A DNA stretch of 64,000 bases. Source: Spirodela intermedia (lineage: Eukaryota; Streptophyta; Magnoliopsida; Alismatales; Araceae). Of the stretch, positions 34,752 through 49,200 are shown one piece after another. Under the pieces are notes generated by a model that was given only the letters and a program-made list of their open reading frames with translations, ran no database searches and was not told where the DNA came from. A program made the translations under genes and the position numbers. The stretch lies in the NCBI GenBank assembly GCA_902729315.2, contig LR746265.1, positions 503,501 through 567,500 of the forward strand. The letters are read 5' to 3'. How positions within the stretch are numbered: the stretch's first letter is position 1; every line of letters starts with the position of its first letter.

Positions 34752-37700
34752 TCATCTGAAGGGCTCAACTGGCGCAGATTCTTCAAGAAGAGCAGCAGCT
34801 TGAAAACACTCAGCCGCATCAATCGCTGACCTGCTGGTACCGGATGAATGAAGCACACCAAGGTTGAACCAAGCACCATGATTGGTCCTGTCTAGCCTAA
34901 GAGCATCACCCAAGAAGCCTCTTGCCGTGCCCATTGACTGATACCCAAGTTTTCCGAGCACTGTAGCAGTGGACACCAGGCTAGGAACATGAGCATGCTC
35001 AATTTCCAGTCCATTCCTGTAGGCAACCAGTGCCTCTCTGTGGAGGCCCTTGGCTTCATACATTTGCCCTGAGAATGTACGCATCATTAGCTGCCATGGA
35101 AAACCCTTCACAGAATACCCAGAAGCTTTGATAGTCATTGGCCATCACAAATATGAGCTCACATCTCAAAGTCAAACTAAGAATATAAATGATGATGACA
35201 TGAAAAACAGATCAACAAAATGAATAAATGCCTCATTGAGAATGATGACGTCTTCTCTCTGACATTTAATCAGTAACTGATATGCCGGAAAACTCTGGTT
35301 ACCCATTAATAAAAACTGAAATAAAATAAATAGATATGCGCCAAAGAAACTAAACGGCACCATATCCTTTTGGACCCTAAAAGTTTTGCGCACCTTCTCA
35401 GAAAGCAGCAGTCGAAGGAGGGATGGAAAATAATAATATGATCACTGAGTGTCTAAATGAATAAAATGGTCACCTGTAGCATGCCATCTTAAAGCGGATA
35501 ACGGGCTAATGTTCTTCAACTTGGAGAGGCAAACCTCAGCATCATTCCACTGAGAAATGCTCGAGTAAATATTTGCCAGATCGTACCATGTTTCTGACTC
35601 TAAGTTCCGGTCACTCTTCCCCCCTTGACCCTGACATGCACGAGATGCAAAACACTAGAAGTTTGAGAATTAAATACACAAGTTTTTATATATATATATA
35701 TATATATATCCAGAGACGTTTACGAGTTAAATAAGAGTTTCAATGGGAATGAAAATTCTTAAATAATGAGACTAAATCCATGCAATCACGAGCAGGGAAC
35801 TATAATAAAGCGATGGGATTTTCACAGTGTAACATGGCGTATCAATAATCTGAACATCAAGGTAAAATAATATAATGCGAACCATTATGAGGTTTGTTCC
35901 GGAGCCCATGCTTTTACTCCTCAGTTGAAGAATGGCGAGAAGCTGGGTATACGTTTCAACCGCATTCTTCAATTTTCCTAGAGCCATCTGGATTCTGGCT
36001 TTCGTCTGCAGCAGCTCTCCCTGTCCCCACATTCCAGTCTGCTCCAGCGCAGCATCAACTATGTCCGCAGCGTCAAGGTAACACTTCTTAGCAGATAATA
36101 CTCTAGCCAAGAGAACCCAGCTTTTTATATTTGATCCAGCTTCAAGCTTCAACAAAAGCTTTGCATAATAAAGTGCTGCATCCAGTTTCCTCTGCTCCGC
36201 ATTTTCTAGGCTGAGATGATATATAACTTTGTAGTCTTTCAGCATTATTTGGTCAGCTTTCTCCAGAGCCGCAAGAGATTCACATTGCCAGGCGAGTCTT
36301 TGGGAATCGGATACAGAAGATCTGGAATGGGTGGAAAGAGAGATGCCCAATAATAAATTGGCAACACTTCCAATTGTATCACACCCGTCACCTAAGTTAG
36401 CAAGTGCTCTGCGCGCAAACAGCACTCCCTCCCCTGCATGGGCACTGTTTTCCCCACATATTTTAGAAGCCAATAGTACTGATTTTAAGCAATTAGGATC
36501 CTCTCTAGCACTTAAAATCTTCTTCAGAAGATTCAAAGCAACCATGTCGTCTCCTTCACCAAGATAGCAAAGAGCCAGCATGTAGTGTCTTTCTTTTCTC
36601 TGCATGGCCCGAGGAAGCACCTCTTCAAGCTGCCTTGCCAAGGCTTTCAGCTCCCCACAGACACAGAGGGCGAATGTTAGATGATCTATAATGGTAGGGT
36701 CCCACTCAATCTTATTAAGTGCAAACTTCCTCAAGAGGATCATCAAAAGAAGAATAGCCTCCTCAAAGTTGTTTCTGGGTATAAAGGACACGCCCATTTG
36801 AGAACGGAGGTTTGGAGGATTTGCATAGCAACCTCCATGAAGAAGAAAAATGGCGAATTCCTTCTGTATTTTTGCTACTGTCTCTGCAGAGAGGTTCCAA
36901 TAAGTGATGAGGGCTCTTCGGTATGAGGAGATGGCCTCTTGCGAAAACCCAGCAAGTTTCCATAGCTCTGGAAGCAACTCAACAGCCCTGACGAGTGTAT
37001 CGTGTAATTTACAATCCACACCAAAATTCTCAGGCAAACCTTTGGGTAATGCAGCCTCGACAGTATCCAGAAGAGTACCACATAGCTGAGCAGCTTCTGA
37101 AAGCAAGATTATCAAAGAATAATCAGAGACGAGCCATGAAACATCTTTCTCCCATACTGGGAAAAATTTACAGGAACAACTGAGATCCGTCATGCTTGGC
37201 AACAACTGTCTTTCAGAAAATAACCCAAATCTTTCAGGCACTAAATGGAAGCAACAGGCGCTAAGGAAAAACAAGAAATGATCTGTGATCAGAAGGTTTA
37301 TAGGTATACCTTTAAACCTTCCAAGATGCCCCAATGATTTTGCTTTGAGGAAAATAGCTTCAAAAAGTAAACTGACTGCATGCATGGACATGGGCATTAT
37401 TGAATTACTACCCCGTGCCCGAAGCTTTCGAGGCTCAGCTCGACTGGCAATCGAGAGCTTCATCTTCGGAACCAAAGCAGCGATATCTATTCCTTCAAAA
37501 ACATGAAGTGCAGCTTCAATGTTCCCCTGGTTGTATTCCATCCTCCCCAGCAGTGCTCTGGCTTCCTGTGGAGCAAAGATCTGTAAGTTTCTCCCAGATG
37601 AAAGTAGTTCTTGATGGGTAAAACGCAGGTCCATTTGAGGAAATCCATTCAATTTCTTCAGAGGAGAGATACCCTGAAGGGACTCACTAAGATTATTCAC

Positions 37701-37948
37701 ACCAGAGAAAAGAAAAATTAAACTAAAGCAAGGAAAATACGGCCTACACGAACCTCATAGTTCAGGCATCCGCCCTCACGAAGAGAGGATTCAGCTTCTT
37801 CGATGTTTCCAGTGTCAACGATCCTTTGATCAGCTGCGCCAGTTTGACCGGAACAATCTCCAGCGGAGACGTCCATTGTTTCCGTCGACTTGGAGGATCG
37901 GATCGCACGATCTGCTCTGGCATGTTCTCCAGAACACAAGCACTTCAT
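34752..37948 (-). CDS. NPG1/NPGR-family calmodulin-binding TPR protein
   Basis: The coding exons are 37948-37754, 37565-37310, 37096-35883, 35630-35474 and 35068-34752. All junctions are GT/AG, the joined length is 2139 bases, and the product has 712 residues, close to the family's usual about 700. The ATG opens MKCLCSGEHAR, followed by NIEEAESSLREGGCLNY and EARALLGRMEYNQGNIEAAL. The protein ends DALRLDRTNHGAWFNLGVL then EESAPVEPFR, a family signature. The rest is TPR helices. NPG1 and its relatives are plant-specific calmodulin-binding TPR proteins; NPG1 is needed for pollen germination, and the family is linked to PI4K/EFOP-type complexes at the plasma membrane. Which paralogue this is cannot be settled. 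Introns range from about 190 to 400 bases and no lesion is visible. It is divergent from the DeSI gene. Confidence 0.92.
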
Positions 37949-40285
37949 TATCCTCTGAGGACGTGGCCCAGCAGAGGCCGCCCCGGCTCAGTAGTCGATG
38001 TCCTACCGTCTCCAATGCCTCCCCATCGTCTGAAGAAAAGTACAGATCGAGCAAACGTTCTGAGCAGGAAGTAATCAATACCAGCAAAGCTATGTTGAAG
38101 ACGACTCGCCATTAATTTTTACTAAAGAGTTATTCCAATCACAAAAAGGAGAGCGGGTGCCTTCCAAGAAAAGAATAGCCAACATTTCAACTCTAGATCT
38201 TAGAGCACAGAAGACGGCTGCTGAGAAGCAGCTCGGCACCCACCGCGGGGGAAATCGTGTCGAGGAAGAAATCCTGAGAACAGGAATGAAAATCTCTCCA
38301 CAAATCTCTCTACATCCAATTATCCTCGAGTTTTCGAAGGAGCCTTAGCAGCACCAAAACCAAAGCAAGTAAAACCCCCGAGGGCTGACGCTTCCAACCA
38401 TTCCCTCAATATCTCGACGAGAATTGTTGAAAGAGGTGACTACACCAGAACTCGACTGCCAAACCTCTGATGCCGAACGCGCAAGGTGGCATTCGCCGAA
38501 TCTACAAACGCGCCGACGAACAGAGAGAACGATCCCTGTACCCCACCACCCGTTGCAGAGAGCGGGAGGAAATGCAGTGGCTCCGAAACCCTAGATTCCG
38601 ACGGGAAAACAGCAGATCGACGAAAGTAAAGGAGCGAACTGAGGCATTAAAGTTGGTGGCGGAGGAGGGAGGCTACCTTTCTCACGTGAACAGTGAGACG
38701 CCCCAACTCTCCAATCTCACCTTCCCCAACAAAAACCCCGCCAAGAGAACTCTTCAGAATCATTGCCCAACTTCCATTTTCTTCTCCCCCTCCAATTCCT
38801 CGGAGCAGAACACCCAAACCCAACCTGCTCAATACTCCCGAGGTCCAACAGTCGCAGCATCGGGGCCGACAGAGACGACTTCCCCCAGGAAAACAGCAAG
38901 AAAACTACGCCCCCCCACCCACACAGTCGTGATAGACGTCACTGGAATTCAAACCAAATCGCGACCCATCGAAAGGAGAGAGGAAAGCGAAAGGGGAGGG
39001 AAAGATCACGGCGGCGACAAATCATGTCTGATACCGACCAGGTGGCCGCCGCTCCCCGCTCAGCCACGTGGCGTACGCCTGAAGCTCCTTCCACCGCCGG
39101 CGCCACCGCCGCTACCACGCCCCGCTCCGCCTGGTTTGAACCACAGAAACAGGCGGGGGCGGCCACACGGAGCCATTTTTCTATTCCATTATTCAAGGTA
39201 ATAAATCAAAGAATAATATTTTTTTATCCACCGGCAGAATAGCCCACCCTAAATAAGGTTGCCTTTGGAAAATTAATCCCACTCCCCTCTCATTTATCTG
39301 ATTTGCATTTATTGACATTATTAGTTCGAAATGTCCCAAATAAGTAATTGCCTATTTTTAGTAATAATACTATATTTAAATAAAATATAATATGTTTCAA
39401 TTTACGGAGCATTTATGGGGACCACAACTAGTACCCGCTCGAGACGTACACAATCCTCTCTCTGTGTCTGTCTGCCTCCCCATGCGAGAAGAATTGAGGA
39501 CTCCTGTTTGGGTCCTAATCCCACCGATACGTAAGTATTCGGTGCACAACAATTCGTATGAGCTAGATTCGCGAATCGAGGAGAGATTCTAGGAACCAGC
39601 GCTGATTCCGTCCACGCGGTTCCACGTTATCAGTAAATCCAAAACCCTTCGTTCGGCCCGTATTCGTTCACGATATTCTCGCGCGTGGAGAGATTTTAGG
39701 TGAACAACGAGAAGGAGCTATTTATCGCGATACATTTTATTCACTTTCTCATGCGTAGAAGTCTCTAGAGACTGGAGGAAACTTCTTCACCACGTCGGAG
39801 GGCCGTTATATAAATTCCAAGCCGTTCATTCTCCAAATCAGGTATCGTCGCGAATTGTCTGCCCTCAGAATAGTCCTCGTCGTTGCATCGATCTTCTTCT
39901 CCTTTTTGGGCCGCAGGTATAATGTCAGGGGAAGAGATCCATCTGTCTTTCTTCTGATTTTCTTGAAACATTTTACGTACGATCGATAGGGTTTCTTGAT
40001 AACAGATTTCGCGATTTTCATGCCTCCATCTCTGGTCCCCCCCTTTCTCCCGATATGCAGGCATCTGTTTGTATCATATGGTTCTTGGACAATTGCTTTT
40101 GCTTGAATGCCGTGTTTCCAAATATTCCCAAATCTCTGATCTAAGGATTTGTGGAGCTATGTTTCTCTGCGTTCATCTGATGTAGTTTAAAGGGATCATG
40201 CTCTTCGTACTCACTCGGTTCTATCTCTGTCAGAGGGCTAATTGGGATTTACATTCCATCCAGGAACACCACCCGATCAAGGAAG
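37949..40285. other. Shared divergent 5' region of the NPG-type and DeSI genes
   Basis: The two start codons are 2.34 kb apart. AAACCCTAG at 38586-38594 is a telo-box-type motif found in plant leaders. On the plus side, CAG|GTAT at 39916/39917 and an AG at 40262-40263 could bound a leader intron of the DeSI gene. A 243-codon open frame at 38470-39201 has no family resemblance and is probably leader or promoter sequence. Confidence 0.5.
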
Positions 40286-42351
40286 ATGGCCGAGGTGAGG
40301 AATCGTTGAACATTACCTTTCATCGGGGCCGTTAATAATCGTCAAAGAGCTAATTGGGATTCCCCTTGGTGTTATGGTGTAGGATGGACACAAGGTTTCC
40401 CTGAACGTATATGACCTCAGCCAAGGACTTGCACGCCAACTTTCGTCATCATTTCTTGGCAAAGTGATCGACGGCATATGGTAACACAATGTCTCGCATT
40501 ATTTTCACATCATCAAATAATACTCTTGGTATCACAGACTTGTAGATCTCACCAGGAAATGTTCAGAAAGATAATCACTTGTGCTCTACTTTGGAAATAT
40601 GAAAGAATAATTTTACCCTTGGGATTGAATTTACTCTGGGGAGGGTGGGAGAATACATTTGTGAGAACGATTTGTGAATTCTGAATTCGTGAAAAGGATT
40701 TTATGGCTCTTACATCTCAAAATTTCTTTGATGCAACGGCTGAGATCTGCTCAGATAAGAAGACCATTAACATTCGTATGCCACTGCAAGTCGAGGCTAC
40801 AGTTTTTGCGGCTTTAGTCACTGGTCCAGTACGCTCCCTTTTTCTCATCGAATTGCACTCACCACTGCGTGCCCAGGTTCAAAATATCTTTAAAAGTATT
40901 TTTTCCCCTCTCGTATATATTTCTTCCACGTTTCATGGCTATCAGTACTGTTCCTCTTTTTTCTTTTTTATCCGTGATGGTGTTCCAAGTATTGGGTAGA
41001 TTCTAATCCCCTCTTCTGGCATTTCTCAAGTTTTTTTGTGAGGTGGGGTAGCCCTGATTCCGTTGTAGTCCCTATCCTACATAGCAATATGACATATCGG
41101 TCTGTATGCTTCTAATCATATTTTCTTTGTCCTTATTTGAGGTATGTTGTACTTCTCTATTTATAGAACAAATGTGTGTCATCTTGAATTCCGCAGCAAA
41201 GAAATTTTAGGTTTTTTCTTAGCTACATCTCTGTAAACGCGTACAATCTTTGCGTTCTCGATACGAAGCTGGGGAAGATTGTCTGGAATGTATTCCAAGT
41301 CAACGACGTCTCAACGATTTATCGTAGACATTACTACGCACTTACTTACGCCTACTGAACTACTCTAATTATATGACAATACTCGAATTGTCGCGCGTCC
41401 CCCTTCTCCTTTTGTCACTTCCTGAGAGATAACAGTGAATGTTCTGTCCCCATGCTCATTCATATTACAGTTTCAACGATCGTACGTAGCCTCTTTGCCT
41501 CAATCTGAGTTCATTCTCCAGGCACACGGGCGTGGTGGTGTACGGCAGCGAGTACTACTTCGGAGGAGGCATACAGCAGGCTCCCGTGGGAACCACCCCA
41601 TACGGTACCCCGGTGACGGTGATAGACCTGGGCGTCACCCACGTCCCCAAGGAGCTCTTCGAGGAGTACCTTCACGAGATCGCCCCCCGCTACACCATGG
41701 AGACTTACAGCCTCCTCGAGCACAACTGCAACAACTTCAGCAACGAGGTCTCTCAATTCCTCGTCGGCGTCGGCATCCCCGAGTACATACTACGCCTCCC
41801 CCACGAGGTCAAGAGCAGCCCGATGGGCGCTTTAATCTGTGAGCAGCTCCTCCTCCCCCTCATTATCATCATCGTCTCTGCAATCCCCACCATGCTCGAT
41901 TCCAAGTCATGCTCATTCATGTCGTTCTTGTGCAGTGCCCATGATACAGCAGCTGGAGACCACCCTGAGGGCGGGCGCAGTGCCGCAGGCCCCACAGTTC
42001 AGGCCGGCGGCTCTGGCGAGACGGGCCGACAACACCTCGACCTCCACCAAGGAAGGCCGGAAGGATGCTACTGGCGCCACTCCTCCAGGGGCGTCATCCA
42101 ACAGCAAGGTCGAGAGCAGTTCCCCCTCGAAGGACGTGAAACAGTCGGCCTCCAGCGGGGGGGCACTACCTGCTGCTGCTGCCGCAGATCCTCTGGGAGA
42201 CGCCCGGAGCAGGGTCCAGGAGGAGATAACTAAGGAATTCGTAGCACTCATGGCCAGCGGGACCCTCCGCGCCAGTGAGGCGGCGGCGCTCGCCACCAGG
42301 AGAGTCATGCAGAGGTACGGCGGTGCCGCCACCAATGTTTCCGCCCAGTGA
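40286..42351 (+). CDS. DeSI/PPPDE-type deubiquitinase or deSUMOylase
   Basis: Exons are 40286-40294, 40383-40480, 41522-41838 and 41936-42351, all with GT/AG introns; the joined length is 840 bases and gives 279 residues. The first exon has only three codons (MAE). The PPPDE domain occupies about residues 7-140. The catalytic pair is H37 (GIWHTGVVVYG) and C105 (EHNCNNFSNEV), a papain-like Cys/His dyad that cleaves SUMO or ubiquitin from substrates. Residues 145-225 form a Ser/Ala-rich linker, and the last 50 residues form a predicted helical tail (RVQEEITKEFVALMASGTLR). The domain order is that of plant DeSI-1-like proteins. Whether the natural substrate is SUMO or ubiquitin cannot be read from sequence. 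Intron 2 is about 1.04 kb. Confidence 0.92.
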
Positions 42352-43560
42352 GGACGAGAGCCACGACCGGCGGCGGCTTTTCTACTATTGACCAATTGAT
42401 CGACCCATATAATATCATTGATTCTTGCCCGGGTTGTAGCTCCGATCATCCTCTGTAACGATTTGACGGATTAGGATATTTATGCTGTGCCCGGTATGAA
42501 ATCACGCCGCCTGATTATTGCCCAATCATCCAGGATCAGCCATTTTAATATGAAAAGAGAGATGATATGTGAATGAGAAGCAGGCGATTTAGTGGGCAGC
42601 TGAAGCCCACAAAGCCCATAAGAGTTTTTTCTAAGGCCCTCTTGGCCCAATTTACTGCGCCATCCACGCTTATGATCCGCAAGGGCAGAATCCGATGAGA
42701 TAGCAATCAGTATATTATGATATATGTAATGGGGTTTATGATGACATCGTGGTCACTTCTCACCACGCCAGGTTTCGGTTACTCGCGAAACACGGCGGAT
42801 CGAGTGGCCGCGATCTCCTCGCCAGAACAGACTCAACGGCTCTAGGCACGTTGTCTTGCTTCGGCGCCGAGCCGAGAGAGAACCAGGCGCGGGAAATTTG
42901 AGCGTCCGGCCCGTTCGGAAAGCCGCGCGAGAGGGGGAAGTGGCCGGCTTCTCGAGGGGGGTGGAGTCGTTCCAGGAATTTCTCCTCTATAGAGCTTCTC
43001 CCCGACGGCAGCGCCGGTTTCTTTTGTTTATCGGCATCGAAAATCTTGGCGGGACGTTTCTGAGGATCATACTTTAGCGGCGTCGGTCTTCCGCTGGTTT
43101 CTGCGAGCCCCAGAGCACCGAGAGAAATACAAAGTCCGGGAATCAAAAATCGAGAGAAAACAGAGGAGAACGTCCGGGTCCCTTTTACATCGCAACCTAT
43201 TCTCCAGATCTCAACATAAAGAAAAGATCAAGTGTGGAGTTTGGCTTTGGTATGATTTCCTACGTTAGCTTGTTCTCTTCCTTCGCGAACCGTGGATCAT
43301 CTCCCGTTGTAACCTTTCTAGTTCAGACGGTCTACAACAGCCGGAGTCCTTTGGCTGATAATACAACTCGCGGAGTCCTTGGGTCTTTCAGATGAATCTC
43401 AACTTTGTGGCAAAGCGAAAATCTCAGCATAAGATGTCTAACAGTAAATGTCACAGCATAACGTCAACCTCTTAATCTAGAGTCAAGGTACAGTGGAAGA
43501 AGACTTGATATGTCTACGTTCTGCAGAGATGATTCGGAAGGATCTAACAAGCGTAACGAT
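42352..43560. other. 3' flank of the DeSI gene and intergenic stretch
   Basis: No gene is recognised. A 128-codon frame on the minus strand at 42760-43146 has no resemblance to a known family. Confidence 0.5.
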
Positions 43561-43569
43561 ATTTTCCTA

Positions 43570-46286
43570 TGTTCATGATGTCGAAAGATGACAAACTATG
43601 GAAGGTAGGACTGAGCCTAGAGGGACAAGCTTTGGAATGGTTCAAAAGGGAGGATTGAAGAGATCCTTTCCATTATTAGAAGCATTTAAAGAACGTTGTT
43701 CAAAATGGGTTTGGTGGTTCAGAGGGCACCTTCAATGTGGTGGGTCAACTTTGAGAGCTGAGGTGCTCTTGAACCCATCTTGAACTGGTTATAAGGTTCA
43801 AGTGTAACTCAAATCTATTTCTTTCATTCCTGGTTCGATTTCAGCCTATTCATCCTTAGATTATAGTGTTGTTATATCTATATTTTCCTTCCATCTCAAA
43901 CCATTATCTTGCGAGTCCTATAAACCGGCATTATTGCACATGGTACCTAGAAACAGTCTAGAGAAGGATTTGTGATTTTGAAGGGGATGATGCAATCAGA
44001 TTTATAATGGTTAACATCTATGAAGAACATTATGGCAAGATGGCGCACTAATTGGAACAGATGTTGCACAAGATGAGCAACACTTCAAAACGAGGTGAGG
44101 GGAAGATGCATTGATGGCGAAAGGACCTAATAAGGTGATAGCAACGGAAGGTATAGAGGCAAGGAATTGTTCTTTTCACAACACGAATTAGTGAACTAAC
44201 CTTAGCAAACTGAGGGTGAAGCCTCTCTTAGATGCCCTAATTGTGGTCAGCCTGGGTGGACACCGGCCAGATGTCCCTCTTTTCTGAGGAAATTTGGATA
44301 CTTGGATATTCAAGGTGGAAATGTACTTCAAAGTATAGGAAATAAACGACATATAATCTAAGACTACAATAACCTATTTGGATGATGATGCCTAAGTTTG
44401 GTATAAGTGGGCTGAATGTTAAGGACCCTTTTTAAGGATTGAGAAGATGTTAAACATTGTCTATGGAATAACTATTGGGTTTCAAATAATGTGACATTAT
44501 TTTAGACTATCAAAAGGAGTTTGAGTTGTTATCCAATACAATTCAAGGCATTTTAGAAGAAGTGTTAGAAAGTAAATTTCTTAAAGGACTCAAGCCTAAG
44601 ATTAAGGCTGAAGTTAAATTATTCAAATCAAAAGGACTCAACAAAATTAAGGATGCTACTCAAACTATGGATGGGAAGAATGTCACCCTCAAGAACATGA
44701 GGGAGTAGAGAAGCTACAAGTTGAGAAAATTGTTTTTATGAGGCAAGTATTTCTAATGAACCCAAGTAGAGAGACCAAAGACCTAGAGTCTTCCTTGAAT
44801 AAGGCTAACAATTAATGGGATAGACCTCTTTCTTGGAGGGGCACCAAAATTAGCCCAAGGATTGTGAACAGCATGAGGAGATTGACCAAACAAAATTAGA
44901 GCTGCAATGTAGACGAGACAAAGATTTTAACTTGGACATATCTAGAAAAGAAATTACAATTGTTTCTAGTCCATGAAGAGGAGGACAACTTGGGAGAGGT
45001 TATTTTACCCTTGGCCATAGATCAAATAAACAAAGTGATATCAAAGAAGCTAATATTGAATATTTTCATAATTCAATAATCAGTCTACCTATACCAAGAA
45101 CCCTGAAGTTGAAAAGGCAAATCAAGGACAAGAATTAATGGCAAATTGAGGCCACACATAATGTTATATTTTGAGAGTTAATATAAGAGCTGAAGCTAAC
45201 CTTATCAACTACTATAAATTATGAGGTGGTTATGAGAAATAGAATAGCTATTATATGATAGAGAATATGTCAAGATGTGGTACAAAAAATACAAGGACTA
45301 ATGATAATTGATGAAATATTATCCTTAATATTGGGCATTGCATATGTTGTATTAGAAATGTAGTGGCTAAAGACCTTGGACTTCATATGGGTGAGCTAGA
45401 AACATTGTTAAATAAAATTTCTATTGGGAGGCACCATTGTCACATTCAAAGGTAACCCCAATCTCTCAAAGTCAAATGTAACCCTTAAGTCTATATCATG
45501 TGATTTCCAATAACTTATTAGAGAAGCTACAGAAAAACCTTACATCTCACCTACTACTGAGAAAATACTTGCAGCCTCCTTTATAATAAATTTTATCTTA
45601 GTGAGGGACTTCCTCCCAACATAGAGATCAATTATTGCATTGTACTAGAGGCAAGTAAGGGGCTTGTTATGTTTCACACCATTTTGGAGCATTTGTACTA
45701 CACTAGCTTCACTTTTCTAAGATTTCATGAAATTGTGTATGGATAGTGGAGCCACTCACAATTTCATATCAAGACATGTGGCTCTTGAGATGAAGCTTTT
45801 GATCATTCACGACATAATTTTATTTGATTATTGAAATAAGAGAAGAGGTGAAGAGTTTGAGGATTTATCAAGGTATTTTGGTAGAATTATAGTCACTCAT
45901 AGTCATAGATGATTTCATACTTCTCCATCTAGCAAGTAAGTTGGTAAATTAAATTTTAAAAAATAAACTTGATCTATAGAATGGATGATCATGTTGCTTC
46001 TAATGATCCAATGATGAGTAACACTCCAACTAGACTCACTAGATTGACAAGGCACCTCCATCAAGATGTTATCAAAGCTTATCAAACATATGAGTAAGCT
46101 CCTTATCAAACTTTACCATATCACATTAATATTTGACAATTTAAGTCAAATCATAAATTATTAAAAATGTGAGCTCTAAGGATAGTTTCTCAAAATATTT
46201 AGAGAAACCACTTAACTTTCTCTAAAAAGAGAAGTCAAGCACATTGTCAATTTAAAGCTCAACTCTAAATACATAAACATGTGGCT
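43570..46286 (+). mobile_element. Decayed Ty3/gypsy element, gag and protease part
   Basis: The plus strand shows a gag core piece near 43590-43720 (KLWKVGLSLEGQALEWFKRE), a second gag piece at 44526-44708 (EVLESKFLKGLKPKIKAEVK), and an aspartic protease active site near 45738-45800 (MDSGATHNFISRHVALEM). Stops and frame changes occur throughout. Just before 46286 the text resembles the linker ahead of gypsy RT (HIVNLKLNS-like), and this linker resumes right after 49492, so the intervening LTRs are an insertion. No LTR of its own could be delimited. Confidence 0.75.
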
Positions 46287-49200
46287 TGATAAGTCTTCAT
46301 TATAAAGAGTTAATAATTTATTAATATATAGTTTTAGTTTTAACTCATAATAAATAGATATATATATATGTTAAAATATAAAAAATAATTTTTAGTTGGT
46401 TAATATAATTTTTTGACTAATTATGTGATTTTATGTGAATTTATATAATTTTTATAATCCTATTTTTGAAATAAATGAAGAGAAATAAAATAAAACAAAA
46501 ATATATAAAAAGGAAGGACCCACTATCGAGTGGAGTTATGATCAGGGGATCGAGCGAATAAGGATGAACCTATAAGAGACATGTGTGAGTCACTTCCCTT
46601 CCACGTCACTAGTGGCCAACTAAGCATGGGGTAATGAGTGGTCATACACAAGTGAGAAAAGGGCACACTGATTACCAAATCTCGTATTATTATATATCTA
46701 TCTCAAAACTCAACATATAATTGATGTGTAATTAAATCAGTGGTCACAACCTCTCAATTTTTTTTAATAGTTTTAGTACTTTAAATATCCTTTATTTATC
46801 AAAAAGAGATGTCATTATGACATCATTTTATAAAGATATTCACATACTTATTTTACTCTCTCTCATACAATTGGCTGATTGGAGAAGATTTAAATCTACT
46901 AAAGTTAAAACTCATACTTTTATGTAACTAATCATAATCTTTTTATAAATTATTGGTAAATAATTAAGTTATCAAAATCACTCAATCATCGATAAAAATT
47001 TTATCAACATGATTCTTTGAGTATTATTACTAAAATTGTTGAATAATTTTAGATAAAAAGATCATAAATTCATCAATTAAATCATCTTTAATTGATCAAT
47101 GAATAAGCCGTCATCGAGAAAAGGATGATATGTTAAGAAATGAGTCATCATCTCTTGAGAGCATACTAGATGTAATGAATAATCTTATCTTGCTATACAT
47201 ACATGAAGATGAAGTTTCTTAAGATGCATCTTGATGTGACTTAGTCATTGTATAGTAAATCACATAAATTTAAAATTTATTAAATTAGAAAATATGAATT
47301 TTTAGATATTTGTATTTATGAAGAAATATATCAATTATAATTCAATAAAACTTCTAAAAATAACGATAATTTTCCAAGTCAATTATAGGGATCTAATATA
47401 ATATATGGTAATTATTCAGATTTTTTTAAAAGAATACTATTTTTTATAAATTTTATACTAAAAAATAAAATATATTTAAAATTCACAAAAAAGGGAAATA
47501 AGAGTGCAGATGTCAAGATGACATTAGTGTCCGGCGAATGCGAATCGGATGGAAATAGAGTTTTGCTCGATGATTCTTACGTAAGTGATTACAAATGATT
47601 TAATTGATCAAATTAAGATGTGTAAAAGCCAAAAAAATCGTAATAGAATGAAGTATATTTTGATAAATTTAAATCACATAAATTATCACTAAATGAAGTA
47701 GAAAGTAAGTTGAAATTAGTAAAACAAAGTTCCAACGTTGTGGTGGCAATGCGTCGGCAATACACTAGAATCCTGAGCGTTCGAGAAGATCATCGTGTAG
47801 TGTCTATGACCTCAAAGGCTCTCATTGAACAAGGACAATATGGGCAATCTCTAGATTTTCTTACGAAGTCTAGAGATTAATGAAATGGGTTGTCAAATCA
47901 TCTTCGGTAACTGTCACCTAACGAAGCGGAAAAATAACAACTTTGCGGTTGTCCGATAGTTGTCATCTAATAGAGAGGAGTTGGATGGAGGTGGGGCGCA
48001 TGTTAGGGAGCTTCATCCTTAGGTCTGCGCAACAAGAGGAGGCTCTTCATCACATCTAATATGCTCTCAAAAAGTGACGACTCGTCTCTTGGTAGATCGT
48101 CTTCTTCCCAATGACGGCTTGTTTGTCGATCAATCGGAGATGCTTTACTTGATGGATTTGCGATCCTTTCATCAAGAATTGTTCAGAAATTTTAGTAACA
48201 ATATTCCGCAAATTACATTGACGAGATTTTTGCTGATGATCTAGCAATTCTAGTTGCTTAATCCTTCACTAATGATCTGCAAGAAAGTTGTGATAATCAA
48301 ATAAAAAATATGAATTTTGACTCTAGGAGGATTCGAACCTACACCGGTTGCCTGCCCTTTTTAGGGAAGGTGTGATGTGGGTTTAGTCCCACATTATTTA
48401 TGTGCTAATATTTATGGCGAATATATAGTAATATTATATTTCTGATCAAGTCTTTTTTTCACGCATGTATGACCACTTTTTGCCCCATAGCCAGCTAGCC
48501 ACATGTGACATAGAAGAGGAGTGGTGCACACATGCCCCTATCAGTCCTAGTCGCTCGAGCCCTTGCTCGTAGTTCTTCCCTGACTGCACTTCCAACCCAC
48601 TTACAGGCCCAAGTGACTAACAAGTCCCCCCCATTTTATTATTTTTATTTTTAATTCTTTTTCTTTATTTATCTCAAAAGTAAGACTATAGAAATCATAT
48701 AAATTCATATAAAATTACATAATTACCTAAAAATTTACGTTAATCAACTAAAACCTACTTTTCACACTTTAACACAAATATAAGTCTATTTATCATAAGT
48801 TAAGGTTAAAACTATATTATTTATTAATTATTAACTCATGATAATGAAGACTTATCACACCTCACCTTCATCTAACTCATCTTCATCAAGTGAAAGCTGA
48901 AAGAGAGTCACAAAATAATTATTTTTCACTCTACCAGGTGATAGTCGCTGAAGATGATTCGACGACTCATTTTATTAATTTTTAGACTTCACAAGAAGAT
49001 CTAGAGATTGCATATGTCACCCTTGTCCAAGAAGAGCATTTGAGGCTATGAACACCATTCAATGATCTGGCTGAACACACAAAAAATTAATAATCATTGT
49101 TGCGAGCTTAGAACTTATATTTATTATTTTCAACTTAATTTTGACTTCATTTAGTGATATGTTATGTGATTCTAATTTTTTAAGTATTCTTCATTTTGCC

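Noticed and set aside
38470-39201. 243-codon open frame upstream of the NPG-type gene
   Set aside because: Low-complexity composition with no recognisable domain; it lies in the likely leader or promoter region on the opposite strand.
42760-43146. 128-codon frame on the minus strand
   Set aside because: No family resemblance, no promoter or splice context that I could support.
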